DNA of 64,000 nt from Thalassovita aquimarina (lineage in GTDB: Bacteria > Pseudomonadota > Alphaproteobacteria > Rhodobacterales > Rhodobacteraceae): assembly GCF_018219815.1 (NCBI RefSeq), contig NZ_JADMKU010000001.1, positions 62,001 to 126,000 on the forward strand. The letters are read 5' to 3'. Positions within the stretch are counted from its first letter, which is position 1; every line of letters begins with the position of its first letter. Positions 17,090-25,198 of the stretch are shown piece by piece. The notes beneath the pieces are model-generated. The model made no database searches and was not told the DNA's origin. It saw only the letters and a list, made by a program, of their open reading frames with translations. The position numbers and the translations under genes are program-made.

Positions 17090-18117
17090 GACGCCAGCCC
17101 CAGTGCCGCGATCATCTTCTCTTCCTCGGGGGGCAGCTTGCTTGCGGCCTTGAGTTGTTCGCGCATCGCGCGGTAGGCGGGCCGTTGCAGCAATTCGTCC
17201 CGCTTGGCCCGGTGCAGCGCGCAGGCCTCGTCATGCAGCGCTGCAATCTCGGGGTCCGATTTCAACTCGGCCAGCGCCTGTTCCAGATCGGGCAGATAAC
17301 GCCGGATGCTCAAATCCTGCCAAGCGGGATCGTTGCGTTCGCGCCAATAGGTATCGTCGAAATCGCGGTTTTCGCGGTTCACGTCGCCACGGTCGTTCTT
17401 GACCAGGTAACTGTCGAGCGAGCGAAGCGCGTAATGGTTCAGCGTCGCGAAATCGCGCGCGCCTTGGGCGGGGAATTTGCGGATGCGGCGCGGATTGGCG
17501 GCCACCAGGAAGCGGTGCGGCACGTCGCGCCCCGATCCGTCGGTCCATTTCGGTTGGCGTTTCTTGGGCAGCTTGGCTTTGAAAAACGGCCGGTGTGCGC
17601 CGTAATAGTGCAGCGGGAAATCGTGCCGGATCAGTGACTTGACCTCCTGCGCCACCTCGCCGCACCAGATGTCGGGATTGTGCGAGCGGGTGAACTGTTC
17701 GATCACCGGGCGGTCCTCGAACTCCTCGATATCGTCATTGGCGAAGAACTGGAAATTCAGCGATATCGCCATTGGGTCGCCGCAGGCCGCCACCAGCGCC
17801 GGGATGGTGTGATCGCCCACATGGATGTTCAGGAATTCGTCGACATCGGCGATCCAGACCCAATCGGCATCGAGCACGATATCCTGGCGGGCGGCGTCCT
17901 TCAGTGCCTCCATCTGGTAATTGCGCCCCTCGGCCGGATTGGGCAGGTGGCGCACGATCCCGCGCGCCGCCAGCGCGTCCAGCAATCGGTCGGTCGCGTC
18001 GGTGCAGTCGTTGGAATAGAACAGGAAATCCGTCACCCCGATCAGCCGGTTGAACGCGATCCATTCCAGCAGGAAGGGGCCTTCGTTCTTCACACAGGTC
18101 ACGGCGGTCACGCGCAT
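17086..18117 (-). CDS. Family 2-type glycosyltransferase (GT paralogue A), first gene of the operon
   Basis: 343 residues from the ATG at 18117, which has AGGGA eight bases in front; an ATG 17 codons upstream lacks such a site. Motifs: VTCVKNEGPFLLEWIAF (4-20), FYSNDCTDATD near 33, DADWVWIADVDEFLNIHVG near 82-100, and LNHYALRSLDSYLVKNDRGD near 230. It is the closest in layout to the glycosyltransferase part of the fusion protein. It leads a four-gene run whose members overlap or lie 3 bases apart, so they should be produced stoichiometrically. Confidence 0.82.
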   Translation of the reverse strand: MRVTAVTCVKNEGPFLLEWIAFNRLIGVTDFLFYSNDCTDATDRLLDALAARGIVRHLPNPAEGRNYQMEALKDAARQDIVLDADWVWIADVDEFLNIHVGDHTIPALVAACGDPMAISLNFQFFANDDIEEFEDRPVIEQFTRSHNPDIWCGEVAQEVKSLIRHDFPLHYYGAHRPFFKAKLPKKRQPKWTDGSGRDVPHRFLVAANPRRIRKFPAQGARDFATLNHYALRSLDSYLVKNDRGDVNRENRDFDDTYWRERNDPAWQDLSIRRYLPDLEQALAELKSDPEIAALHDEACALHRAKRDELLQRPAYRAMREQLKAASKLPPEEEKMIAALGLAS

Positions 18118-18249
18118 CGGCCTGTTCCCTGGTGTGTCGGAGGTGTCACTCGGTCGCTCTCTGCTCATCGTAGGCGCGGCGGGGTTTGCTTCGGCCGCTT
18201 AATTGTTGCCGAAATCATTACAGTTCAGGGGGCTAACCGTCAATCTGCC

Positions 18250-18287
18250 GACACCGGGGCAGGTGTCGCGACGGGCGACACGCGACA
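18250..18287. promoter_or_regulatory. Overlapping inverted repeats in the gap between the GT operon and moxR
   Basis: GACACC (18250-18255) pairs with GGTGTC (18262-18267), and TGTCGCG (18264-18270) pairs with CGCGACA (18281-18287). They lie about 60-100 bases before moxR and about 130 bases before the divergent glycosyltransferase operon. Perfect short palindromes in a divergent gap suggest an operator, but no family is assigned. Confidence 0.35.
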
Positions 18288-18346
18288 ATGGTCGTGCTTG
18301 ACGCGGGCCGCCAGTCCTGACTGACTGATCCACAGGGAGGACGACG

Positions 18347-19255
18347 ATGAGTGATGTGACTTCGATTGACGACGTGCAGGCGCGGCTGGCCGAACAGGAT
18401 TACGTTTGCGGCCGGGCCTTGGCGACGGTTCTTTACCTGTCGCTGGAACTGGGACGACCGTTGTTCCTCGAGGGCGAAGCGGGGACCGGCAAGACCGAGA
18501 TCGCCAAGGCGATCGCCGCCGCCCTGGGCCGCCGGCTGATCCGGCTGCAGTGCTACGAAGGGCTGGACGCGGCCAGCGCAGTTTACGAGTGGAACTTTGC
18601 CGAACAGATGATCGCCATCCGCACCGCCGAAGCCGCCGGTGGCGCCGACCGCGACGCGCTCAAGACCGAGCTGTTCACCGAGGACTACCTGATCGAACGG
18701 CCGCTGCTGCAGGCGATGCGGCCGCAGGTCGAAGGCCCGCCGGTGCTGCTCATCGACGAGATTGACCGCACCGATGAACCGTTCGAGGCTTTCCTGCTCG
18801 AAGCGCTTTCCGATTTCCAGGTCACCATCCCGGAACTCGGCACCGTCAAGGCGCCCGAACCGCCGATCGTGATCCTGACCTCGAACCGTACCCGCGAAGT
18901 CCATGACGCGCTGAAGCGCCGTTGCCTCTATCACTGGGTCGATTATCCCAGCTTCGAGCGCGAACTCGAAATCCTCCACGCCCGCGCCCCGCAAGCGGCC
19001 GAGGCGCTTTCGCGCGAAGTGGTGGCCTTCATCCAGCGCCTGCGCACCGAGGACCTGTTCAAGAAACCCGGCGTCGCCGAAACCATCGACTGGGCGAAAT
19101 GCCTGCTGGCGCTCGATGTGCTGTCTCTCAGCCCGGAAGTCATCGCCGACACCATTGGCGCGGTGTTGAAATACCAAGACGATATCCAGCGCCTGCAGGG
19201 GTCCGAAGCCAAGCGCCTGCTGGACGAAGCCAAAGCCTCCCTCGAACCGGTCTGA
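18347..19255 (+). CDS. MoxR-family AAA+ ATPase (CoxD-like)
   Basis: 302 residues. Walker A GEAGTGKTE near 42-50, Walker B PPVLLIDEIDRTDEPFEAF near 130 and sensor-1 ILTSNRTRE near 172 define a MoxR AAA+ ATPase. MoxR proteins work as chaperones for metalloenzymes together with a von Willebrand factor A partner, which is the next gene. In carbon monoxide dehydrogenase clusters the pair is CoxD/CoxE, and the XdhC/CoxI-like and molybdopterin-binding genes found 4 kb downstream strengthen that reading. A GGGAGG ribosome site precedes the ATG. No dehydrogenase subunit genes are in the window. Confidence 0.88.
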   Translation: MSDVTSIDDVQARLAEQDYVCGRALATVLYLSLELGRPLFLEGEAGTGKTEIAKAIAAALGRRLIRLQCYEGLDAASAVYEWNFAEQMIAIRTAEAAGGADRDALKTELFTEDYLIERPLLQAMRPQVEGPPVLLIDEIDRTDEPFEAFLLEALSDFQVTIPELGTVKAPEPPIVILTSNRTREVHDALKRRCLYHWVDYPSFERELEILHARAPQAAEALSREVVAFIQRLRTEDLFKKPGVAETIDWAKCLLALDVLSLSPEVIADTIGAVLKYQDDIQRLQGSEAKRLLDEAKASLEPV

Positions 19256-19257
19256 TG

Positions 19258-19309
19258 CTTCTTCTTTTCACAAATATCCTCGGGGGGTGTGGGGGGCAGA
19301 CAGCCCCCC
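19258..19309 (-). repeat. Modular palindromic intergenic element, copy C
   Basis: On the minus strand: GGGGGGC-TGTCT-GCCCCCC hairpin (19291-19309), then CCCCCCGAGGATATTTGTG followed by AAAAGAAGAAG. It fills the gap between the moxR stop and the vWA gene. Unlike copies A, D and E, its core points against the direction of the flanking genes, and the central inverted repeat is missing. Confidence 0.6.
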
Positions 19310-19327
19310 ACCGTGACGGGTGACGCG

Positions 19328-20581
19328 ATGGCGAACCTCCCCGATCTGGAGCTTCCGGAAAATCCGAAACTCACCCACAACATCACCCATTTCGCCCGCG
19401 CCCTGCGCAAGGCGGGGTTGCCGATCGGCCCGGGCCGGGTGATCGACGCGATCCGCGCGGTCGAGGCGGCGGGCTTCACCGACAAGTATGATTTCTACTG
19501 GACGCTGCATGCCTGCTTCGTGAACCGGCCCGAACACCGCGCCGTCTTTGCCCAGATCTTCCGGCTTTACTGGCGCGACCCGCGCTACATGGAACACATG
19601 ATGGCGATGATGCTGCCCGCCATTCGCGGCGTGCAGGAGGAGCGCAAGGCGCAATCGGCCGAAAAACGCGCCGCCGAGGCGCTGCTGGAAGGGGTCGAAC
19701 CGGACCTGCCGGAACAAGAGGAAAACGAAGAGGAATTCCTGATCGAGGTCGATGCCTCGCAAACCATGTCGAACGAAGAACGCCTCAGAACGCTCGATTT
19801 CGAACAGATGAGCACCGCCGAGATCGCCCAGGCCAAGAGGATGCTGGCGCGGTTGCGGCTGCCGGTGAAACCGATCCCCTCGCGCCGCACCCGTGCTGCG
19901 CGGCATGGGCATGAAATCGACTGGCGTCGCACCATGCGGAGCACGATGCGACGGGGCGGCGAACTGCACGACATCGCGCTGAAGAAGCGCCGCCACCGTT
20001 GGCCGAACCTGATCGTGCTTTGCGATATTTCCGGATCGATGAGCCAATACAGCCGGATGGTTTTGCATTTCCTCCACGCTGTCGCCAATGAAAAGGGTGC
20101 CGGATGGGCCAAGGTCCATGCCTTCACCTTCGGTACCCGGCTGACCAATATCACCCGACACATGCAGACACGCGATGTCGATCAGGCGCTGGCCGCCGCC
20201 GGGTCCGAGGCGCAGGACTGGGAAGGCGGCACGCGGATCGGCGACTGCCTGCACGCGTTCAACCGCGATTGGTCGCGCCGGGTGATGGGGCAGGGTGCGG
20301 TGGTGCTTCTGATCACCGATGGGCTGGACCGAGGCGATCCGGAGGCGCTGTCAAAGGAAATGGAACGGCTGCACCTGTCGGCGCGCCGGCTGATCTGGCT
20401 TAACCCGCTGCTGCGATGGGACGGGTTTGCGCCGAAGGCGCAGGGCATTCGGGCGATGCTGCCCCATGTCGATGCCTTCCGCGCCGGCCATTCGGTGCAG
20501 ACGCTGGAAGACCTGGCCGAGGCGATTTCGCGCACCGATGACAGTGGCGACAAGGACCGGCTGATGGCGATGCTCGACTAG
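19328..20581 (+). CDS. vWA-domain protein, CoxE-like
   Basis: 417 residues. The C-terminal half carries a von Willebrand A domain with the MIDAS-type motif VLCDISGSMSQYSRM (about 227-241, D-x-S-x-S) and later ITDGLDRGD. The N-terminal half is helical with an acidic middle (EQEENEEEFLIEVD). This is the CoxE/PF05762 type that partners MoxR ATPases. I chose the ATG at 19328 because the frame's earlier start lies in the repeat element. Its last four bases are shared with the stop of the convergent methyltransferase gene. Confidence 0.87.
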   Translation: MANLPDLELPENPKLTHNITHFARALRKAGLPIGPGRVIDAIRAVEAAGFTDKYDFYWTLHACFVNRPEHRAVFAQIFRLYWRDPRYMEHMMAMMLPAIRGVQEERKAQSAEKRAAEALLEGVEPDLPEQEENEEEFLIEVDASQTMSNEERLRTLDFEQMSTAEIAQAKRMLARLRLPVKPIPSRRTRAARHGHEIDWRRTMRSTMRRGGELHDIALKKRRHRWPNLIVLCDISGSMSQYSRMVLHFLHAVANEKGAGWAKVHAFTFGTRLTNITRHMQTRDVDQALAAAGSEAQDWEGGTRIGDCLHAFNRDWSRRVMGQGAVVLLITDGLDRGDPEALSKEMERLHLSARRLIWLNPLLRWDGFAPKAQGIRAMLPHVDAFRAGHSVQTLEDLAEAISRTDDSGDKDRLMAMLD

Positions 20582-21204
20582 GGCGATCCCGCCGGCCGCT
20601 TCTGAACCAGCGCGTAGAAGAACCGCTGTTCCGTCCCGCCTGGCGTCACATGGGTATGGCGGCGGCTGTCGATGAGCCGGAATTCCGGCCCCAGCAGCGC
20701 CATCAGCTTGTCAGCATCGTATTTTTCGATGACCTGCCCGCTGCATTTGTCGGGCCCGTCGGGGGCGAAGGTGCCGATGACGGCGTAACCGCCCTCCATC
20801 AGCGCCTCAATCAGCTTGTCGCGATAGGCCGCCTGATCCGCCGGATCGGTCAGGAAGTGAAACGCCGCCCGGTCATGCCACAGCGCATAGCGCTTTTCGG
20901 GCGTCCAGCGCAGCACATCGCCGGCGATCCAGGTCACCGGCACGTCTTCGGGCAGGCGATCGCGCGTTGCGGTCAAGGCGGCCCGAGACAGATCGAGCGC
21001 GGCCAGATCGCGGAACCCCATCTCAAGCAGGCAATCGGTCAGCCGCGACGCCCCGGCGCCGATATCGATCAGCGCCGCGTCGGGGGCGATCCCGCTTTGC
21101 GCGATCAATTCGAGCGAAATCTCGGGGCGCTCCTCGAACCAACTGACCTCGCCCTCGTCCTTGCTGCGATAAACATCTTCCCATTGCGCGTCGCGATCGG
21201 TCAT
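20578..21204 (-). CDS. Class I SAM-dependent methyltransferase
   Basis: 208 residues. SAM-binding motif I is ALIDIGAGASRLTDCLL near 44-60, motif II LAALDLSRAALTATRDR near 68-84, and the WHDRAAFHFLTDP stretch near 108-120 matches thiopurine/UbiE-like small-molecule methyltransferases. The N-terminus WEDVYRSKDEGEVSWFEERPE is characteristic of this group in proteobacteria. Substrate unknown; the divergent neighbour is a sulfur-transport pair, so a thiol or chalcogen substrate is conceivable but not shown. Its stop overlaps the vWA gene stop tail-to-tail. Confidence 0.82.
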   Translation of the reverse strand: MTDRDAQWEDVYRSKDEGEVSWFEERPEISLELIAQSGIAPDAALIDIGAGASRLTDCLLEMGFRDLAALDLSRAALTATRDRLPEDVPVTWIAGDVLRWTPEKRYALWHDRAAFHFLTDPADQAAYRDKLIEALMEGGYAVIGTFAPDGPDKCSGQVIEKYDADKLMALLGPEFRLIDSRRHTHVTPGGTEQRFFYALVQKRPAGSP

Positions 21205-21245
21205 CCGGGGCCCTCCAGCTGTTTGCAGTCCTTTGATCTAAATGC

Positions 21246-21261
21246 ATTCTGCATTTGGAAT
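21246..21261 (+). promoter_or_regulatory. SqrR/BigR-type operator ATTC-N8-GAAT
   Basis: ATTC at 21246-21249 and GAAT at 21258-21261 are separated by exactly eight bases, the spacing known for sulfide/persulfide-responsive SqrR/BigR repressors. The symmetry extends outward (TGCATTC against TACATTC). It lies about 48 bases before the start of the YeeE/YedE pair, whose homologues are classic members of BigR/SqrR regulons. The regulator gene itself is not in the window. Confidence 0.6.
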
Positions 21262-21308
21262 GTATAAATATATGGTTTTTTGAATGGGAACAAGGGAAGG
21301 ACAAATTC

Positions 21309-21860
21309 ATGCTACTAAACTGGAAAATAGGGGGCGTGCTTCTCGGGCTCGTCTTCTTCTTGGCGGTGCTGCTGGTCAAGCCGATCGGCGTGTCGACCCA
21401 ATTCGTCATTCTCGACGGCATCATCGGCGACGCGGTGAATGCCGAACTGGTGACCAAGACCGACGACGGTTTCACATCGACCAACGCCTATCTGGCCAAA
21501 TCGGGCGGTAAATACGCCAAATCGGTCGCCAATCCGCTGAACTACAGCTTCGTCTTCGTGCTGGCGATGATGGCAGGGGCCTTCCTGTCCACGCTGGCGC
21601 GCGGTGGATTGTCGGCACAGGAACGTACCATGCCGGCGCTGTGGCGGGCGAATTACGGCGACAGCGCGGCAAAGCGATATGCGGTGGCCTTCATCGGCGG
21701 CTTCGTCGTGCTGTACGGCGCGCGGCTGGCGGGCGGCTGCACCTCGGGCCACATGATGAGTGGCATGATGCAGACGGCGCTGTCGGGCTACATTTTCGCC
21801 GCCGGCGCCTTTGCCACGGGCGTACCCGTAGCCATGATGATGTACAGGAAGGAGGCCTGA
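21309..21860 (+). CDS. YeeE/YedE family sulfur-compound transporter, first half-size protein
   Basis: 183 residues from the ATG at 21309, preceded by GGGAAGG; the 18-codon upstream extension crosses the putative operator and is rejected. Membrane helices at about 5-23, 75-95, 115-130 and 155-172. The signature YGARLAGGCTSGHMMSG (near 138-154) has the glycine-cysteine pattern of the PF04143 sulfur-transport fold, with the cysteine expected to contact the sulfur substrate. Paired half-size proteins of this type accompany sulfide-oxidation/persulfide-response genes. Start and stop lie within two bases of the second half gene, so they act together. Confidence 0.85.
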   Translation: MLLNWKIGGVLLGLVFFLAVLLVKPIGVSTQFVILDGIIGDAVNAELVTKTDDGFTSTNAYLAKSGGKYAKSVANPLNYSFVFVLAMMAGAFLSTLARGGLSAQERTMPALWRANYGDSAAKRYAVAFIGGFVVLYGARLAGGCTSGHMMSGMMQTALSGYIFAAGAFATGVPVAMMMYRKEA

Positions 21861-21861
21861 C

Positions 21862-22452
21862 ATGACCTCGATCATTCTCGCAGTCGTGATCGGTGCCGCG
21901 TTCGGGGCGGTTCTGGACCGGATCGGCGCCACAAACCCGAGCTGGATCGGCAAGATGCTGAGCCTGAAGCACCTGCACCTGATGAAAACCATCCTTCTGG
22001 CCATCGGTACGGGATCGGTCCTGATGTTCGGCGGCCAGATGATCGGCCTGGTCGATGTCGGCCACATGTCGGTGAAGGCCGCCTATGTCGGCGTGTTCAT
22101 CGGCGGTCTGCTGCTGGGTGCGGGCTGGGCCGCGTCGGGCTTCTGCCCGGGCACCGGCGTTTGCGCCGCCGCATCGGGGCGCAAGGACGGGCTGTTCTTC
22201 ATCGCCGTTGGCCTGCTGGGCGCGGCAGCCTATATGGTGACCTATCCGGCGTGGAAGGCCAGCGGGATGCTGGATAATATCGCCGGCGGCAAGGTGACGC
22301 TGGGCACGGTGCCCGGGTCCAAGTTCGACGGCCTGATGGGCATGTCGGGCGATATCGTCGGGATCATCCTCGGGCTGGCCTTCGTCGTGGTAGCCTTCGT
22401 TCTGCCCGAACGCCCGATGGGCGGCGGTGCCGAACCGGTGCCTGCGGAATAA
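21862..22452 (+). CDS. YeeE/YedE family sulfur-compound transporter, second half-size protein
   Basis: 196 residues with five to six hydrophobic segments. The conserved cysteine motif reads GAGWAASGFCPGTGVCAAAS near 90-109. The N-terminal part is IILAVVIGAAFGAVLDRIG and the helix MKTILLAIGTGSVLMFGGQ follows. With its upstream partner it should form one PF04143 transporter, equivalent to a full-length TsuA/YedE. It starts one base after the partner's stop codon and is followed by a clear terminator, giving a two-gene operon behind the SqrR/BigR-type operator. Confidence 0.85.
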   Translation: MTSIILAVVIGAAFGAVLDRIGATNPSWIGKMLSLKHLHLMKTILLAIGTGSVLMFGGQMIGLVDVGHMSVKAAYVGVFIGGLLLGAGWAASGFCPGTGVCAAASGRKDGLFFIAVGLLGAAAYMVTYPAWKASGMLDNIAGGKVTLGTVPGSKFDGLMGMSGDIVGIILGLAFVVVAFVLPERPMGGGAEPVPAE

Positions 22453-22473
22453 ACCCGTAAAAATTCCTAAGAC

Positions 22474-22517
22474 AGGCCCGAGCGCCCCGCAAAAGGGACG
22501 CGCGGGCCTTTTCTTTT
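22474..22517 (+). terminator. Terminator of the YeeE/YedE operon
   Basis: AGGCCCG (22474-22480) pairs with CGGGCCT (22503-22509); additional G-C pairs form inside, and TTTTCTTTT follows (22509-22517). It sits about 20 bases after the second transporter's stop. Confidence 0.75.
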
Positions 22518-22652
22518 GGGGCACACCCCGAATCCGAGTCGGCCCACCTTGCCCCGAAGGAAACTCATGTCGTGCAATGAGGTTATGGTTATCTTCTCCC
22601 GGTTGCGCCATTTTGCAGGCAAATCCGCCCTCGAGATGGAGCCCCCGCGATC

Positions 22653-23234
22653 ATGGCCGCATGGAAAATCAGACCGCTATCGCCAAAGGATGAGCCCGGC
22701 TGGCGGGCTCTCTGGCAAGGCTACAACGCCTTCTACGAACGCGCGGTCGAGGAACGCGTGACCGCCCGCCTGTGGGACCGGATCGTTTCGGAAACGGGCG
22801 AACCCTTCGCGTTGGTGGCCGAGATTGATGGCGACCTGGTCGGGATGGCGCATTATTTTTTCCTGCCCTCCACGTCGGATTGGGGGCCGCGCTGCTACAT
22901 GCAGGATCTGTTCGCGGCGCCGCAAGCGCGCGGGCAAGGGATTGGCAGGGCTCTGATCGAAACCATTCAGAGTGACGCGGACCGGGCGGGGGCGGCCCAG
23001 GTTTATTGGCTGACCGACAAGTCGAATACCACCGCCCGCAAGCTTTATGATCGCGTCGCCAAGGAAACGCCGTTCATCAAGTACCGCATGCAGTTTGCTG
23101 GCCGTCACAAGGTCTGCTGGCGGCGGGCGGGTGCAGGAATTTCCGCCCCGGCGCAACCGGCACCAATGGACAAGTCGAAATCAGACGCTACCCTGCTATC
23201 AAGTGCAAGGGAGGATCGTCATGGAGCGGTTTGA
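22653..23234 (+). CDS. GNAT family N-acetyltransferase
   Basis: 193 residues. The acetyl-CoA loop reads DLFAAPQARGQGIGRALI near 88-105 (R/Q-x-x-G-x-G/A), preceded by the strand VGMAHYFFLPS and followed by VYWLTDKSNTTARKLYDRVA near 120-139, a standard GNAT fold. The last 40 residues are low-complexity and run 14 bases into the next gene, so the true stop may be functionally unimportant. Substrate unknown. Same strand as xdhC, with no terminator between them. Confidence 0.82.
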   Translation: MAAWKIRPLSPKDEPGWRALWQGYNAFYERAVEERVTARLWDRIVSETGEPFALVAEIDGDLVGMAHYFFLPSTSDWGPRCYMQDLFAAPQARGQGIGRALIETIQSDADRAGAAQVYWLTDKSNTTARKLYDRVAKETPFIKYRMQFAGRHKVCWRRAGAGISAPAQPAPMDKSKSDATLLSSAREDRHGAV

Positions 23235-24186
23235 TAACATTCCGGAAATCGCGCTCGACTGGCGCCGGGCGGGCAAGGGCGCCGTTCTGGCCACCGTGGT
23301 GCAGACCTGGGGCAGCGCGCCGCGCCGGGTGGGTAGCCAGTTGGCGATTTCCGGGGCGGGCGATATCGAAGGGTCGGTATCGGGCGGCTGCGTCGAAGGC
23401 GCGGTGGTGGTCGAGGCGATGGAGGCCCTGGAGGAAGGCGAGGCACGGATGCTGGAATTCGGGGTCAGCGACGGCGATGCATTCGCCGTGGGGCTGGCCT
23501 GCGGCGGTACCATCCGGGTTCTGGTCGAACCCATCGGCGCGGTGATGCCCGAGGAAATGTTGGCCGAACTGGTCGAGGCGCGGGCGAAACGCACCCCCAT
23601 TGCTTATGTCGTCGATACCGAGGCCGGGAAACGCCACCTGGCCCGCGAAGGTCATACCGAACGGTTCCGCATGGACCGCTCGGGGTTCGAGGATGACGGC
23701 CAGACCTTCGTCGCGATCCACAATCCGCCCTTGCGGATGCTGGTGGTTGGGGCCGTGCACATCGCCCAGGCGCTGGTGCCGATGGCGCGGATATTGGGCT
23801 ATGATCCGGTGCTGATCGATCCGCGCGAAAGTTTCGGGTCGCAGGCGCGGTTTCCCGGTGAAACCATCCTCAACGACTGGCCCGACGAAGGGGTGCAGGC
23901 GTTCGGCCTCGACAGCCGTACCGCGCTCGTGCTGCTGACACACGATCCCAAGCTCGATGATCCGGCGCTGGAACAGGCGATGGGATCCGGGGTGTTCTAT
24001 ATAGGCGCCCTGGGATCGACGCGCACCCATGCGAAACGGGTCGAACGGTTGCGGGCGAAAGGTTATTCCGACGATCAGATCGGCAAGATCCATGGCCCCG
24101 TGGGGCTCGATATCGGGTCGGCAAGCCCGGCCGAGATCGCCCTGTCGATCCTGGCTGAATGCACAGCGGTGTTGAGGAAGGGATGA
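23221..24186 (+). CDS. XdhC/CoxI family molybdenum-cofactor insertion protein
   Basis: 321 residues. N-terminal XdhC_CoxI domain: VLATVVQTWGSAPRRVGSQL near 20-39 and SVSGGCVEGAVV near 50-61, with cysteines in GGCVEG and LACGGTIRV. C-terminal Rossmann-like XdhC_C domain: MLVVGAVHIAQALVPMAR near 175 and YIGALGSTRTHAKRVERL near 260. Such proteins bind and sulfurate molybdopterin for xanthine or carbon monoxide dehydrogenases. ATG at 23221 has GGGAGG in front and overlaps the acetyltransferase gene. Its stop overlaps the next gene by four bases (ATGA), so the two are coupled. Confidence 0.9.
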   Translation: MERFDNIPEIALDWRRAGKGAVLATVVQTWGSAPRRVGSQLAISGAGDIEGSVSGGCVEGAVVVEAMEALEEGEARMLEFGVSDGDAFAVGLACGGTIRVLVEPIGAVMPEEMLAELVEARAKRTPIAYVVDTEAGKRHLAREGHTERFRMDRSGFEDDGQTFVAIHNPPLRMLVVGAVHIAQALVPMARILGYDPVLIDPRESFGSQARFPGETILNDWPDEGVQAFGLDSRTALVLLTHDPKLDDPALEQAMGSGVFYIGALGSTRTHAKRVERLRAKGYSDDQIGKIHGPVGLDIGSASPAEIALSILAECTAVLRKG

Positions 24187-25178
24187 AGTTCGGTCCGGTT
24201 CCCGTGGACGAGGCGGAAGGGGCGATCCTTGCCCATTCGGTATCCGTCGATGGCCAGCGGATGCGCAAGGGCGTCGTTTTGCAGCCCGATGATGTCGCGG
24301 CGTTGCGCGCGGCGGGCATCCAGGACGTGACCGTGGCGCGGCTTGATCCCGACGACATGCACGAAGACGCGGCGGCTGGCGCGCTAGCCGATGCTCTGGT
24401 GCCCGATCCGTCAACGGGGCTGCGGTTGTCGAAACCGTTTACGGGGCGGGTCAATATCACCGCCGACGGGCCGGGCGTGGTGGTGATGGATCAGGACCGG
24501 TTGGTGGCGGTGAACGCGATCGATCCGATGATCACCTTGGCCACGGTGCCCTCGTACCAGCAGATGACCGAAGGCGGCATGGTCGGCACGGTCAAGATCA
24601 TTTCCTACGGCGTGGCGCGGGCAGATATTGACCGGGCCTGTGCATTGGGGGCCGGGGCGCTGCGGCTGGCGCGGCCGGTCTGCAGCACGGCGTCGCTGAT
24701 CATCACCGACATACCGGGCGGGCCGGGCGACAAAGGCCGCAAGGCGATCGAGGCACGAATCGACATGCTGGGCATGAGCCTGAGCGAATGCCGCGTAGTG
24801 CCGCATCGCGAGGCCGAACTGGCCGAGGCGATCGGTGCGGCAAAGGGCGATCTGGTGATGGTGCTGACCGGATCGGCCACCTCGGATGTCTGTGATGTCG
24901 CGCCGCAGGCGCTCCGCCGTGCAGGCGGGCGGGTGGAACGGTTCGGCATGCCTGTCGATCCGGGCAACCTGCTGTTCCTCGGGACCTTGGGCGAAAGGCC
25001 CTTCATCGGCCTGCCGGGATGTGCCCGTTCGCCCGCCCTGAACGGGGCCGACTGGGTGCTGAGCCGCGTTGTTTGCGGGCTGCAGGTCAGTGCCGCAGAC
25101 ATTGCCGCGATGGGGGTTGGCGGGCTGTTGAAGGAAATCCCGACCCGCCCGATGCCGCGTGCCGGGCGCAAACGCTAG
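24183..25178 (+). CDS. Molybdopterin-binding protein (MoeA/MogA-like domain)
   Basis: 331 residues. The start MKFGPVPVDEAEGAILAHS and the following DG-x-x-x-KG-x-x-L match the N-terminal region of MoeA-like/CinA-like molybdopterin-binding proteins. A MoCF-type domain follows with VMVLTGSATSDVCDVAPQAL near 228 and FGMPVDPGNLLFLG near 262, where MoeA has its substrate-binding G-x-PVxPG stretch. It is shorter than MoeA and lacks the C-terminal beta-barrel. Coupled to xdhC by an ATGA overlap, it most likely handles molybdenum cofactor for the same dehydrogenase. Confidence 0.82.
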   Translation: MKFGPVPVDEAEGAILAHSVSVDGQRMRKGVVLQPDDVAALRAAGIQDVTVARLDPDDMHEDAAAGALADALVPDPSTGLRLSKPFTGRVNITADGPGVVVMDQDRLVAVNAIDPMITLATVPSYQQMTEGGMVGTVKIISYGVARADIDRACALGAGALRLARPVCSTASLIITDIPGGPGDKGRKAIEARIDMLGMSLSECRVVPHREAELAEAIGAAKGDLVMVLTGSATSDVCDVAPQALRRAGGRVERFGMPVDPGNLLFLGTLGERPFIGLPGCARSPALNGADWVLSRVVCGLQVSAADIAAMGVGGLLKEIPTRPMPRAGRKR

Positions 25179-25198
25179 CGACGCGGGCCGATTTCGGG

